The notes: generated by a model from the sequence alone, not told the origin. Shown: positions 17,870 to 26,905, counted from the stretch's first letter. The stretch: 64,000 nucleotides of DNA from RHKX01 sp963743875 (GCA_963743875.1 CAVURM010000001.1:806001-870000), one strand, 5' to 3'. Numbers and translations are program-made.

Positions 17870-19498
17870 TCACGCGCCCGCAGGCGGGCCGGAGCCGGCC
17901 GGTGGGTCCCCGCCCTCGAGCGCCTCGTCGATGTCGATGTTTCGCGACTGGCCGGTAAAGTACTTGTGGGCACTCACCTTCCACCAGATGCCGACCACCA
18001 CGATCACGAACAGAACCGTGACCGGCGCGTAGTTGAGGTACTTGATGTCGAACGCACCGTCGCCGCCGCCCGCGCTGTTCCACGGGACGGCCGCAGGCGT
18101 GAACGGGAGGCAGAAGATGATCGTGATGATCACCACCCAGATCACGGCGAACGGGTTCATCCAGCGCCACTTGTTGCCCAGGTTCCAGGCCGGCGACTGG
18201 ATGAAATCGGTGCCCTGCCGCCAGCGCAGGTAAACGGGGATCACGTATGCGATGTAGAGACCGATCACCGCGATCGAGACGACCGCGAAGAAGGCGTACG
18301 GGAAGGCGTTCTCGTCGCCCTCCAGCGCCGGCAGGGTGATCAGCAGGGCCAGAATGGCCATCGTCAGGACCGCCCGAACCGGGACGCCCTTCGAGTTGAC
18401 CTTCGACAGCGACCCTGAGCCGGGCATTCCTCGGTCACGCGAGAACGCGAAGCACATTCGTGAACCGCTGGTCAAGCAGGCCGCTCCACAGAAGAGCTGC
18501 CCAATGGTCGAGATCAGGATCACGGCCTTGGCCGCGGCCGGAGTCAGCGCCGAGTTGAAGATCGCCAGCGAGGAGCCGGCGCCCTCGTTGACCGCCGCGA
18601 CGTCCGTCGCTGCGAACGTGATCGCCAGCAGGACGAACCAGCCGATCAAAGCTGAATAGAAGATCGACTGCCACACCCCTCGCGCCGCCGACCGCGACGC
18701 ACCGTGCGTCTCCTCGGAGATGTGGGCGGAGGCGTCGAAGCCGGTGATCGTGTACTGGGTCAGCAGGAAGCCCAACGGCAGCACATAGATCCAGAACATG
18801 AAGCTGGATACGGACCCGCCGGAGAACCCGGAATTGTTGAACCGCTCCGTGAAGACGAAGTCGAGGCTCTGGTGCTGGTCGGGGACGAAGATCAGGATGC
18901 CGATGATCACCGCCACACCAGCGACGTGCCAGAAGACGGACACGTTGTTGATCAGAGACAGCAAATGGGTTCTGGTGATGTTGATGATCACGCCGATGAT
19001 CAGGATCAAGACGAAGAGCGCGAACGTCTCACGCAGGATGTGCTCGGAATCGGCGAAGTTGAAGATGAAATCGAGGCCGTAGAGCCCCAGCAGGGCGTTC
19101 AGGAAGGTTGCGGCCGCGTAGTCGACCGATGCGATCACGGCGACCAGGCCGATCAGGTTGAACCAGCCGGTGAACCAGCCCCAGACGGGGCCGCCCAGAC
19201 GCGAGGCCCACCAGTAGATGCCGCCGGCGGTCGGGTACTTGGCGACGATCTCCGACATCGAGAACCCGATGATCAGGATCGGGATCGAGATCAGGGGCCA
19301 GCCCCAGGAAATCGCGATCGGTCCGCCGTTGTTCCACGCCTGGCCGTAGGTCGTGAAACAGCCAGCGAGGACGGAAATGATCGTGAACGAGATCGCGAAG
19401 TTGGAGAATGCGCTCCACCCGCGCTTGAGCTCCTGCTTGTAGCCCATCTCCGCGAGTTGGCGCTCGTCCTCGTCCCGAATCTCATCGATCGTCGACAT
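17870..19498 (-). CDS. APC-superfamily amino acid/polyamine permease
   Basis: A 542-aa inner-membrane transporter with about 12 hydrophobic helices; the N-terminal DERQLAEMGYKQELKRGWSAFSNFAISF is characteristic of the amino acid/choline (GABA-permease-like) branch of the APC superfamily, and FDASAHISEETHGASRSAARG is a conserved cytoplasmic loop. It is the first gene of the operon and presumably imports the amine that the next gene glutamylates. A ribosome binding site (AAAGGGGAG) precedes the ATG, unlike many genes here. Confidence 0.9.
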   Translation of the reverse strand: MSTIDEIRDEDERQLAEMGYKQELKRGWSAFSNFAISFTIISVLAGCFTTYGQAWNNGGPIAISWGWPLISIPILIIGFSMSEIVAKYPTAGGIYWWASRLGGPVWGWFTGWFNLIGLVAVIASVDYAAATFLNALLGLYGLDFIFNFADSEHILRETFALFVLILIIGVIINITRTHLLSLINNVSVFWHVAGVAVIIGILIFVPDQHQSLDFVFTERFNNSGFSGGSVSSFMFWIYVLPLGFLLTQYTITGFDASAHISEETHGASRSAARGVWQSIFYSALIGWFVLLAITFAATDVAAVNEGAGSSLAIFNSALTPAAAKAVILISTIGQLFCGAACLTSGSRMCFAFSRDRGMPGSGSLSKVNSKGVPVRAVLTMAILALLITLPALEGDENAFPYAFFAVVSIAVIGLYIAYVIPVYLRWRQGTDFIQSPAWNLGNKWRWMNPFAVIWVVIITIIFCLPFTPAAVPWNSAGGGDGAFDIKYLNYAPVTVLFVIVVVGIWWKVSAHKYFTGQSRNIDIDEALEGGDPPAGSGPPAGA

Positions 19499-19532
19499 GC
19501 ACTCCCCTTTACGTGGAACTTAGGTCGGGGCG

Positions 19533-19561
19533 ACCCTATTCGCGCAATCGGACGGGGTCAA
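19533..19561 (-). promoter_or_regulatory. Sigma70-like promoter of the amine-catabolic operon
   Basis: On the minus strand: TTGACC (19561-19556), a 17-nt spacer, TAGGGT (19538-19533). Transcription would start near 19526, leaving a leader of roughly 28 nt with the AAAGGGGAG ribosome binding site before the ATG at 19498. This is the only promoter in the window with both boxes at canonical spacing. Confidence 0.55.
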
Positions 19562-19656
19562 GCCGAACCTGACAAGTTCACGCCGGTTGCGACATCGCGG
19601 ACATCGACCGGATGGGCGATGCGCCGTTCTGGCGTCTCGCCCTCGGGCCGATCGAC

Positions 19657-20559
19657 TCAGTCGATGCCAAGCCGGTCGAGCAACGACTCGTCGCGGCGCC
19701 AGTGCTCGCGAACCCGGACCTTGAGATCGAGGAAGACCTGCGTCCCGAGCTCGCGCTCGAGCTCGCGGCGAGCCGCCGTGCCGACCTCGCGGACCATCCT
19801 CCCCCCCTTGCCGATCAGGATCGCCTTCTGGGACTGCGACTCGGCCCAGACGTCGGCCCGCACGTCGATGATGCCGTCCTCACGACCTTCGATCGAAGCC
19901 ACCTCGACCTCGACGGCGTGCGGGATCTCGTCGCGCGTCCGGCGAAGGATCTGCTCGCGGATCAGCTCGGCAAGGTGGACCTCGCTGGGAAGGTCGGTGT
20001 GGTCGCCGGCCGGGTACATGAGGGGGCCCTCGGGCATCAGCTCGGTGAGCCGCCGGTGCAGGGCCTCGAGCCCCGTCCCGCGGCTGGCGCTGATCGGGAA
20101 GACCTCGTCGACGACCTCCAGCTCGCCGGCGGCCGCCAGCGCCTCGATCAGCTCGTGGCGCTTGAGGCGGTCGATCTTGTTGACCGCGCAGATGACGGGT
20201 GCATCCGGCCGGGCCGCCTCGAGCATCGAGGCGATGAACAGGTCGCCGGGGCCGATCCCCTGCTCGCCGTTGAGAACGAACAGGACGGCGTCGGAGTCCT
20301 TGAGCTCACGCTCGACCCGCTTCTGCATCCGCGAGGTGAGGACGTCCCGGGGCTTCTGCACCCCTGGGAGGTCGACGAGGACCATCTGCCAGGAGAGATC
20401 GGGGGCCGTCGCGACGCCGCGGACCGCTCGTCGCGTCGTCTGCGGCCGATCGGAGACGATCGCGACCTTCGAGCCGATCAGGGCATTTGCGAGCGTCGAC
20501 TTGCCGACGTTCGGGCGGCCGGCGAGACCGATGAAACCGGACCGGGTCGGCTCGCTCAC
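19657..20559 (-). CDS. era: GTPase Era
   Basis: A 300-aa essential GTPase acting in 16S rRNA maturation and 30S assembly. GTPase motifs: GRPNVGKSTLANALIG (G1), DLPGVQ (G3), NKID (G4), SASRGTG (G5). The C-terminal KH domain has the family block SQKAILIGKGGRMVREVGTAARRELE. It overlaps ybeY by 4 nt, as in many bacteria where YbeY and Era act on the same rRNA 3' end. Confidence 0.97.
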   Translation of the reverse strand: MSEPTRSGFIGLAGRPNVGKSTLANALIGSKVAIVSDRPQTTRRAVRGVATAPDLSWQMVLVDLPGVQKPRDVLTSRMQKRVERELKDSDAVLFVLNGEQGIGPGDLFIASMLEAARPDAPVICAVNKIDRLKRHELIEALAAAGELEVVDEVFPISASRGTGLEALHRRLTELMPEGPLMYPAGDHTDLPSEVHLAELIREQILRRTRDEIPHAVEVEVASIEGREDGIIDVRADVWAESQSQKAILIGKGGRMVREVGTAARRELERELGTQVFLDLKVRVREHWRRDESLLDRLGID

Positions 20560-20981
20560 AATCGACTCGCCGAGCCCGTGCCGGCCGAGCGATGCCGAGC
20601 TCGCGTCGCTCCCTCGCGATCGAGGGCGGCGAGAATCCGCTCCTGCAGCTTCAACATCGCTCCGTCGTCGACCTCATGGTCGTAGCCACAGAGGTGCAGC
20701 ACGCCGTGAACGACGGCCTCGGTCAGGTCGGTCGTGTGCTCGGGGCAGATCATCACGTCGCCGAGTTCGCGCGGGCCGGGGCTGGGACCGGTGCCGTCGA
20801 GCGGGAACGAGAGGACGTCGGTGGGGCGGTCCCGGTCGCGATGGTCGCGGTTGAGCTCCCGGATACGCGTCTCCTCGACGAGTTCGACCGAGAGGTGCCC
20901 GTCGGTGACCCCGGCAGCATCCAGGGTCGCGACGACGGCAGCCGAGAGCTCGGGCGGGACGTCATCGAGGTCGATGCTCAA
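20556..20981 (-). CDS. ybeY: Endoribonuclease YbeY
   Basis: A 141-aa metal-dependent RNase for 16S rRNA 3'-end processing and ribosome quality control. The zinc motif HGVLHLCGYDH (H-x3-H-x5-H) is intact, and PTDVLSFPLD is conserved. It overlaps phoH upstream and era downstream by 4 nt each. Confidence 0.96.
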   Translation of the reverse strand: MSIDLDDVPPELSAAVVATLDAAGVTDGHLSVELVEETRIRELNRDHRDRDRPTDVLSFPLDGTGPSPGPRELGDVMICPEHTTDLTEAVVHGVLHLCGYDHEVDDGAMLKLQERILAALDREGATRARHRSAGTGSASRL

Positions 20982-21961
20982 TCGTTCCCGTCCGCACTGC
21001 GATCCGCCCGCCTCGCCTGCTTGCGCTCACCGTACTCGCCGTAGGCGGCGACGATCCGCTGGACGAGCTGGTGGCGAACGACGTCGTCGCCTCCGAAGCG
21101 GATGAAGCTGATGTCCTCGACCGCGGAGAGGATCTCGCCGACCACCACCAGGCCCGAGCGCTGGTTGGAGGGCAGGTCGATCTGGGTCACGTCGCCGGTC
21201 ACGCACATCTTCGAGCCGAATCCCAGGCGAGTCAGGAACATCTTCATCTGCTCGGGGCTCGTGTTCTGAGCCTCGTCGAGGATCACGAAGGAGTCGTTGA
21301 GAGTTCTACCCCGCATGAAAGCCAGTGGCGCGACCTCGATGATGCCGCGCTCGAAGTAGTCGTTGACGCGATCGGGGTCGAGCATGTCGTAGAGGGCGTC
21401 GAAGAGCGGGCGCAGGTAGGGGTCGACCTTGGCCTGGATGTCCCCGGGGAGGAACCCGAGCCGCTCCCCGGCCTCAACGGCGGGGCGGGTCAGGATCAGA
21501 CGGCTGACGTCCCGAGACTCGAGTGCGGCGACGGCCATCGCGACCGCGAGAAAGGTCTTTCCGGTACCGGCTGGACCGATCCCGAACGTCACGGTGTGCT
21601 CCCGGATGGAGTCCACGTAGCGCTTCTGGTTCGGTGTTCGCGGCGAAACGCTCGTACCGCGGTGACGCCAGACCGAATCGCCGAGCATCGCCGCCGGCTC
21701 GATGTCGGCCTTGGTCGCCTCGTCCACGGCAGCGATCGTCTCCGGCTCGAGCCCATGACCGCCTTCGATCAGCCCGACGAGCTCCTCGACCAGACCCTGG
21801 CCCTCACTGACGGACTCGTCGGGACCGTCGAGGGTGATCACGTTGCCACGCAGAAAGACGTCGCAGTCGAGACGGTCCTCCAACCTGCGCAGGACCGAAT
21901 CGCCGGAGCCCGCAAGCTCCGCGGCGACGTCGTTGTCGATCGTCAGCCGCCTACGCGCCAA
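20978..21961 (-). CDS. phoH: PhoH-family ATPase
   Basis: A PhoH-like P-loop ATPase usually found with ybeY, possibly an RNA helicase. Walker A is GIGPAGTGKTFLAVA, Walker B FVILDEAQN, and TGDVTQIDLP follows. The start is uncertain. I prefer the TTG at 21961 (327 aa), overlapping the yqeY stop by 11 nt, because homology-like sequence (RRRLTIDNDVAAELAG) begins there. An in-frame GTG at 22003 would add 14 residues that overlap yqeY. Confidence 0.92.
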   Translation of the reverse strand: MARRRLTIDNDVAAELAGSGDSVLRRLEDRLDCDVFLRGNVITLDGPDESVSEGQGLVEELVGLIEGGHGLEPETIAAVDEATKADIEPAAMLGDSVWRHRGTSVSPRTPNQKRYVDSIREHTVTFGIGPAGTGKTFLAVAMAVAALESRDVSRLILTRPAVEAGERLGFLPGDIQAKVDPYLRPLFDALYDMLDPDRVNDYFERGIIEVAPLAFMRGRTLNDSFVILDEAQNTSPEQMKMFLTRLGFGSKMCVTGDVTQIDLPSNQRSGLVVVGEILSAVEDISFIRFGGDDVVRHQLVQRIVAAYGEYGERKQARRADRSADGND

Positions 21962-22388
21962 GCCGCTCCCGCACCATCGTCGAAACCCTCTTGCCGTCGG
22001 CACGGCCCTTCACCTGCGGCATCACGATCCCGATCACCCTGCCCATCTCCTTGGCCGAGGAGGCTCCACTGGCCGTGACCGCCTCGGCGACGATCGTCGC
22101 GAGCTCCTGGTCGGAGACCTGCTCGGGAAGGTAGGTCTCGATCAATTCGGCCTCCCGGCGCTCCGACGCAGCCTGGTCGCTGCGGCCGCCGGCGACGAAC
22201 GCCTCAGCCGCCTCGACCCGCTTCTTGCGCTCGCGCTGGAGCACGGCGACGGCGTCGCCGTCACCCTCCTTCTCATCCTGCTGAAGGGAGCTGGTGATCA
22301 TCCGCAGGGTGCTGACGCGGTCGCGATCGCCCGCCTTCATCGCCGTTCGGGTGTCGGCCTGGATCCGTTCGAGTATCGAGTCGCTCAT
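21951..22388 (-). CDS. GatB/YqeY domain protein
   Basis: A 145-aa YqeY-type protein (MSDSILERIQADTRTAMKAGDRDRVSTLRMI at the start, SSAKEMGRVIGIVMPQVKGRADG near the end). The domain resembles the tRNA-binding tail of GatB; the cellular role is unsettled. First gene of the run yqeY-phoH-ybeY-era; a TACTCT box lies 8 nt before its ATG. Confidence 0.92.
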   Translation of the reverse strand: MSDSILERIQADTRTAMKAGDRDRVSTLRMITSSLQQDEKEGDGDAVAVLQRERKKRVEAAEAFVAGGRSDQAASERREAELIETYLPEQVSDQELATIVAEAVTASGASSAKEMGRVIGIVMPQVKGRADGKRVSTMVRERLGA

Positions 22389-22396
22389 CTGCCCGA

Positions 22397-22402
22397 AGAG
22401 TA
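22397..22402 (-). promoter_or_regulatory. -10 box of leaderless promoter for yqeY-phoH-ybeY-era
   Basis: TACTCT on the minus strand, 8 nt before the ATG at 22388. No ribosome binding site is seen in the gap. Confidence 0.45.
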
Positions 22403-22423
22403 GTGCTGGAGGCGCCCGATGCG

Positions 22424-23242
22424 TCAGACGCGCTCGACGTCGCCCAGTGGCATCTGCAGGAACCGGGTGCCGAGCTCGCGGAAGCTGTCGGCATCGCCGG
22501 TGCAGAGGAAGCGGTAGTCGCCCTCTTCGTCCCGCTCGCGTTCGATGCCCGACGACTCGAGGATGCGCTGGGCCGTCGCGGCGATCGCGTGGCCGGCGCT
22601 GACCAGCCGGACGTCCCGCCCAAGCATTCGCTGGAGCATCGGTGCGACGAGCGGGTAGTGGGTGCAGCCGAGGATCAGGGTGTCGATCTCCGCCCTCTTC
22701 AGCGGCTCGCAGTAGGAGCGGACCGTCTCGACCACCGTCTGATCGAAGGGGAAGCCGCTCTGGATGATCGGAGCCAGATCGGGCGCGGCGACCTCCGTGA
22801 CCTCGAGCTCACGCCCCTGCTCTCCGAGCGCCCGACGGTAGGCGCCCCCCTCGACGGTCGCCGGAGTGGCGAGCACCCCGACCCTGCCGGTCTCGGTGAT
22901 TGCGGCGGCGATCTCGGCCTCCGGGTCGATCACGGTGACGACCTCGACACCATGCTCGGCGGCGATCTCGCGGGCCGCCCCGGCCCCAGCCGAGGTGGCC
23001 GAGTTGCAGGCCACGATCAACAACTTCGCCCCCCGATCGAGCAGAAAGGTGGTGTTGCTGACCACGAGCGCGCGCAGCTCCTCGGCAGTCTTGGTGCCGT
23101 AGGGGAAGTTGGCGCTGTCGCCCAGATACAGGAAGTCCTCCGCCGGCAGCGACACGAGGCATTCGTGCAGGACGGTCAGCCCTCCGACCCCGGAGTCGAA
23201 CATGGCGATGGGAAGTGAACTATCCGGCACGGCAAGTGCCAC
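22424..23242 (-). CDS. murI: Glutamate racemase
   Basis: A 272-aa racemase making D-glutamate for peptidoglycan. The two catalytic cysteines are in VACNSAT and LGCTHYPLV; FDSGVGGLTVL and YLGDSANFPYG are family blocks. It starts with GTG 9 nt after the DUF2269 gene and is probably cotranscribed with it. Confidence 0.96.
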   Translation of the reverse strand: MALAVPDSSLPIAMFDSGVGGLTVLHECLVSLPAEDFLYLGDSANFPYGTKTAEELRALVVSNTTFLLDRGAKLLIVACNSATSAGAGAAREIAAEHGVEVVTVIDPEAEIAAAITETGRVGVLATPATVEGGAYRRALGEQGRELEVTEVAAPDLAPIIQSGFPFDQTVVETVRSYCEPLKRAEIDTLILGCTHYPLVAPMLQRMLGRDVRLVSAGHAIAATAQRILESSGIERERDEEGDYRFLCTGDADSFRELGTRFLQMPLGDVERV

Positions 23243-23251
23243 CGATCGTCT

Positions 23252-23752
23252 CTAGGAGAACGGTTGTGCCGTCATCACGTAGATCGTCAGGATGATCGTG
23301 ACTCCGGCGACGGTGCCCATCCGGGCGACCTGCGCATCGAGCGCGGCAAGCTCGTCCGAGCGCGGTGTCGTGCGGTCCGGGGCCGCGTCGGCCTCGGCCT
23401 CGAGGCCGGCGATGAGCTTGCGCTCGCGAGGGAGGAAGTACCCGTGGACGAGGCCGAAGAGCAGCAGGATCGCAAGGAACCCCCAACTGATGAAGAAGTC
23501 GCTGAGACTCCAGGGCCCGTCGCTGACGAGGTAGAGGCCGCTGGCCAGGATCACGAGCATCCCGAAGGTGGTCCCGGTCATGTTCCACTTCAGGATCGCC
23601 CGCTCGACGGCGAGCGATGCGCGCAGACCCTCCTTGCCCGCAACGGCGGCGAACAACGCATAGGCGAAGGTCGGCCCGAACCCGATCACGACCGCGAGGA
23701 TGTGAACGAAGACGATGACATCGTAGAACTGGACCGTTGCTGTCGAGATCAT
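23252..23752 (-). CDS. DUF2269 membrane protein
   Basis: A 166-aa integral membrane protein of the DUF2269 family, function unknown. Four hydrophobic segments are visible (VIVFVHILAVVIGFGPTFAY, GMLVILASGLYLV, WGFLAILLLFGLVHGYFL, VAGVTIILTIYVMT), with a charged cytoplasmic stretch before the last one. A TAACTT box lies 6 nt before the ATG. Confidence 0.8.
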   Translation of the reverse strand: MISTATVQFYDVIVFVHILAVVIGFGPTFAYALFAAVAGKEGLRASLAVERAILKWNMTGTTFGMLVILASGLYLVSDGPWSLSDFFISWGFLAILLLFGLVHGYFLPRERKLIAGLEAEADAAPDRTTPRSDELAALDAQVARMGTVAGVTIILTIYVMTAQPFS

Positions 23753-23758
23753 GGAAAC

Positions 23759-23764
23759 AAGTTA
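23759..23764 (-). promoter_or_regulatory. -10 box of leaderless promoter for DUF2269-murI
   Basis: TAACTT on the minus strand, then GTTTCC and the ATG at 23752 (6-nt spacing). Confidence 0.45.
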
Positions 23765-23802
23765 ACGCCGCGTCCGGCGTCAGCGGGAGGGACATCCATT
23801 AC

Positions 23803-24636
23803 TCACCGGCTGAGCAGCAGGGCCGCCCAGTCGCCGCTCTCGATTTCGCGCTCAACCGACAGACCGGCGGCGACATAGGCGGCGGCGACCTGGTCACGCT
23901 CGCTTCGCAGCAGGCCGCTGAGGACCAACCTCTCCGGTCGGGCTATCTCTCCAGCGGCCATCCGCGCGGCGAGCGGAAGCAGCAGGGGGGCGGTCAGATT
24001 CGCGACGACCGTCGGCGCCTCCGGCGGCTGCTCCTCGCGCAGGTTGATCCGCTCCAGGGTCAGCTCGACCCCGTTGGAGGCGGCGTTGGCGATCGCCGCC
24101 TCGACCGCCGGCAGCTCGTGGTCGCATCCCGTGACCGGGCGCCAGCCGAGCTTGGCCGCCGCGATCGCCAGGACGGCGGATCCGGTACCCCAATCCGCGA
24201 GCGGCCCGGATGCGAAGCCACGGTCGGCGAGATCGAGCAGCAGTTCCAGGCAGGATCTGGTCGTCGCGTGAGCGCCGGTCCCGAAGGCCCGCCCCGGGTC
24301 GACGACGATGTCGACCTCGGCTCCCGCGCCGGCGGCGTCTTCCCAGGACGGCCTGACGATCAGCCGGCCGTCGCCGACGACCACCGGCTCATGAAAATCA
24401 CGCCAGCGATCGGCCCAGTCGTCGGGTATCTCGGTCGTCTCGATCTCGACCAGACCCGCCCCGGCCGCGGCCTGTAGGTCGGGAAGGTCCGGCAGCTCAC
24501 CGGGAGGTCCGTAGATCGCGAACTCGACATAGTCGGCCCCTCGCTCCTCCTCGACCCCGCCGGGTACGAGCTCGACCAGCTCGGCCAGAACAATCTCGGC
24601 CTGCTCGGGTCGGCAGCGGACGGCCAGGCGAATCAC
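23803..24636 (-). CDS. prmA: Ribosomal protein L11 methyltransferase
   Basis: A 277-aa SAM-dependent methyltransferase modifying L11. The N-terminal domain has the family block DDWADRWRDFHEPVVVG. The catalytic domain has VDPGRAFGTGAHATTRSCLELL, the SAM loop LADWGTGSAVLAIAAAKLG (Trp in place of the common Val/Cys), and TVVANLTAPLLLPLA in place of the canonical ANI motif. Start is a GTG at 24636. Third gene of hrcA-dnaJ-prmA. Confidence 0.93.
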   Translation of the reverse strand: MIRLAVRCRPEQAEIVLAELVELVPGGVEEERGADYVEFAIYGPPGELPDLPDLQAAAGAGLVEIETTEIPDDWADRWRDFHEPVVVGDGRLIVRPSWEDAAGAGAEVDIVVDPGRAFGTGAHATTRSCLELLLDLADRGFASGPLADWGTGSAVLAIAAAKLGWRPVTGCDHELPAVEAAIANAASNGVELTLERINLREEQPPEAPTVVANLTAPLLLPLAARMAAGEIARPERLVLSGLLRSERDQVAAAYVAAGLSVEREIESGDWAALLLSR

Positions 24637-24660
24637 GGCGCGGGAATCAATTGAACGCGG

Positions 24661-25800
24661 CTACCGGAACGCGCGCCGGACGCGCTCGAAGATTCCCTCG
24701 CGGGCGCCGCCGGGGGCGTTGTCGGGTCCGAGGCTGGCCTCGAGCTGCTCGGCCAGCTCCCGCTGATCCTCCGTCAGGGCGACCGGCGTCAGGACCTTGA
24801 TCGCAACGTGCAGGTCGCCGCGGCGGCGGGAACTCTGCAGCGCCGGCAGCCCCTCTCCGCGTATCCGGATCGCGTCGCCGTGCTGTGAGCCGGCCTCGAG
24901 CTCTACCTCGCGCTCGCCCGTGAGCGTGGCGACCGGCAGGGACGCACCGAGCATGGCGGTCGTCGCCGTGACCTCGAGCACGCTGACGAGATCGGTGCCC
25001 TCCCGATGAAAGCGGTCGTCCTCGGCGATCTGAACCTGGACGTAGAGATCCCCGGGCGGCGCGCCGCTGCCCCCGGCATGGCCGGCCCCCGAGATCCTGA
25101 TCCGCTGTCCGTTCTCGATTCCGGCCGGCACGTCGACCTCGTAGGTCTTGGCCTCCGAGGTGACCCCCTCGCCGCTGCAGACCCCACACGGGGTCTCCGG
25201 GATCTTCCCGGCGCCGTGGCAGGTCGGGCAGGGCGCCGCCCGGACCATCTGTCCGAAGGGCGTTCGGGTCACCTGCCGTACCTGACCGGCTCCGTCGCAG
25301 GTTTCGCAGGTGCTGATCGGGGTACCCGGCTCGGCGCCGTTGCCGTGACAATGCTCACAGCGGACCACCGCGTCGAACTCGACCTCTCGCCTGATCCCCT
25401 CGATCACGTCGGCGAGCTCGATCTCGACCCGGATCCCGATGTCGCCGCCCGGCGCCGGCCCTCCCCCGCCCCCGCGACCGAAGAGATCCCCGAACATCGG
25501 ATCAGACTGGCCGAAGATCGCCTCGAAGATGTCCTGGAAACCACCGGCGCTCTCGGCCTGGGAGTGGAAGCCGCCGGAGCGCAGGCCGTCGTGGCCGAAG
25601 GCGTCGTAGGTTCGCCGCCGCTCGGCGTCGGAGAGGATCTCGTAGGCCTCGGCGGCCTCTTTGAACTTCTCCTCCGCCCCCGGGTCGGACGTGTTGACGT
25701 CGGGATGGAGCTCGCGAGCGAGACCCCGGAACGCCTTCTTGATCTCCGCTTCGTCGGCGCCGCGGTCGACGCCGAGGATCTCGTAGGGGTCGCGCGGCAC
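24661..25800 (-). CDS. dnaJ: Chaperone DnaJ
   Basis: A 379-aa type I J-domain cochaperone. The J domain has the HPD triad in ELHPDVN; a Gly-rich linker follows (FGRGGGGGPAPGG). Four CxxCxGxG zinc repeats are CEHCHGNG, CETCDGAG, CPTCHGAG and CGVCSGEG, and the C-terminal substrate domains end in a basic tail. It lies 14 nt after hrcA. No dnaK or grpE is nearby, so this is probably the second DnaJ (DnaJ2) common in Actinobacteria. Confidence 0.96.
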   Translation of the reverse strand: MPRDPYEILGVDRGADEAEIKKAFRGLARELHPDVNTSDPGAEEKFKEAAEAYEILSDAERRRTYDAFGHDGLRSGGFHSQAESAGGFQDIFEAIFGQSDPMFGDLFGRGGGGGPAPGGDIGIRVEIELADVIEGIRREVEFDAVVRCEHCHGNGAEPGTPISTCETCDGAGQVRQVTRTPFGQMVRAAPCPTCHGAGKIPETPCGVCSGEGVTSEAKTYEVDVPAGIENGQRIRISGAGHAGGSGAPPGDLYVQVQIAEDDRFHREGTDLVSVLEVTATTAMLGASLPVATLTGEREVELEAGSQHGDAIRIRGEGLPALQSSRRRGDLHVAIKVLTPVALTEDQRELAEQLEASLGPDNAPGGAREGIFERVRRAFR

Positions 25801-25814
25801 CGGTTCCTCTGGCC

Positions 25815-26846
25815 CTAACCCTCGTAGACCGTGGCGAAGAGGCGGGAGAGCTCGTCGGCGGCGTCCCGGACCGAGTCGATCGCCTTCGCGTAGTCCATAC
25901 GCAACGGACCGACGACGCCGACCGCGCCGAGGTTCCGGTAGCCGAGGCCGTATCCGGCCCCGACGACGCTCATCGAGCGCAGGGCGGGCTCCGGGTTCTC
26001 CTCGCCGATGCAGAGGAAGACGGAGCGCTCGCGCAACGCTGAACGCAGGACCGAGAGGACGCTGACCCGCCCCTCGAGGGCGCTCACGACGCCGTCGGGA
26101 TGCGGGATGTCGCCGGCGTGACTCTCGGAGAGCAGCCGACCGGTGCCGTCCATGTAGAGCTGCTGCGGCGTCGCCTCGGCCAGCTCGGACACGGCGGTTC
26201 CGATCTCGCTCAGGAAGGCGCGTTCCTGATCACCGATCTCCGGGTCCTGGAGTCGCGCCGAGACCATGCTCGAGGCGATGCCGAGCCCCGCAAGCCGCTC
26301 GTTGAGAAACGACGAGGCCCACTCGACGAGGCCCGAGTCGACCGCCCGTTCGAACGTGAAGACACGTTTGGCGACGTCGCCGTTGTCGGCGATCGCGACG
26401 ACCGCGACGACGCGGGGCTGCAGACGCAGAACCTCGACCCGGTGGATCGTCGCCGTGCTGACCGGCGGGGCCGTCGCCAGGGCGAGCAGGTCGTTCGCCT
26501 GGGCCAGCGCCGCGGTGGTCTCCCGAAGCGCGTCCTCCACCTCTCGGCGGGCCTGCAGGAGACCGGTGGGCGGCGCAGCGGCCTCGCGGCTCGGCCGGGC
26601 CCCGGTTGCAATCAGGTCGTCGGCGTATCGCCGGTATCCGGAATCGGTCGGGACCCGGCCCGCCGAGGTGTGCGGCTGGGTCAGGTAACCCTCGTGTTCG
26701 AGCGCCCCGAGCTCAGCCCGCACCGTCGAGGGACCCCAGTCGAAGTCAGCCCGCTCGGCGATCGTCTTCGAGCCGACCGGGGTGCCCGTTTTCAGATAGG
26801 CCTCGACGGCAATGCCGAGGATCAGTTCTTGGCGTTCGCTGAGCAC
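25815..26846 (-). CDS. hrcA: Heat-inducible transcription repressor HrcA
   Basis: A 343-aa repressor. The winged-helix N-terminus reads RQELILGIAVEAYLKTGTPVGSKTI and STVRAELGALEHEGYLTQPHTSAGRVPTD. The C-terminal sensor domain ends with GVVGPLRMDYAKAIDSV. HrcA binds CIRCE operators. I found no CIRCE inverted repeat in the 59 nt upstream of this gene; only a TAGAAT box 7 nt before the GTG. Its targets may lie elsewhere, for instance groESL. Confidence 0.96.
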   Translation of the reverse strand: MLSERQELILGIAVEAYLKTGTPVGSKTIAERADFDWGPSTVRAELGALEHEGYLTQPHTSAGRVPTDSGYRRYADDLIATGARPSREAAAPPTGLLQARREVEDALRETTAALAQANDLLALATAPPVSTATIHRVEVLRLQPRVVAVVAIADNGDVAKRVFTFERAVDSGLVEWASSFLNERLAGLGIASSMVSARLQDPEIGDQERAFLSEIGTAVSELAEATPQQLYMDGTGRLLSESHAGDIPHPDGVVSALEGRVSVLSVLRSALRERSVFLCIGEENPEPALRSMSVVGAGYGLGYRNLGAVGVVGPLRMDYAKAIDSVRDAADELSRLFATVYEG

Positions 26847-26853
26847 GCCGTGG

Positions 26854-26859
26854 ATTCTA
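26854..26859 (-). promoter_or_regulatory. -10 box of leaderless promoter for hrcA-dnaJ-prmA
   Basis: TAGAAT on the minus strand, 7 nt before the GTG at 26846. Confidence 0.5.
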
Positions 26860-26905
26860 GGTAGCGGGCGAGCGTCGGCCGCCGAGGGCGCCTCTGCGGC
26901 ACCGG

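Noticed and set aside
18704..20854. A 716-codon open frame on the plus strand
   Set aside because: It lies antisense to the permease and era genes, is dominated by Asp/Arg/Gly-rich shadow composition and matches no family. High GC makes long antisense frames common.
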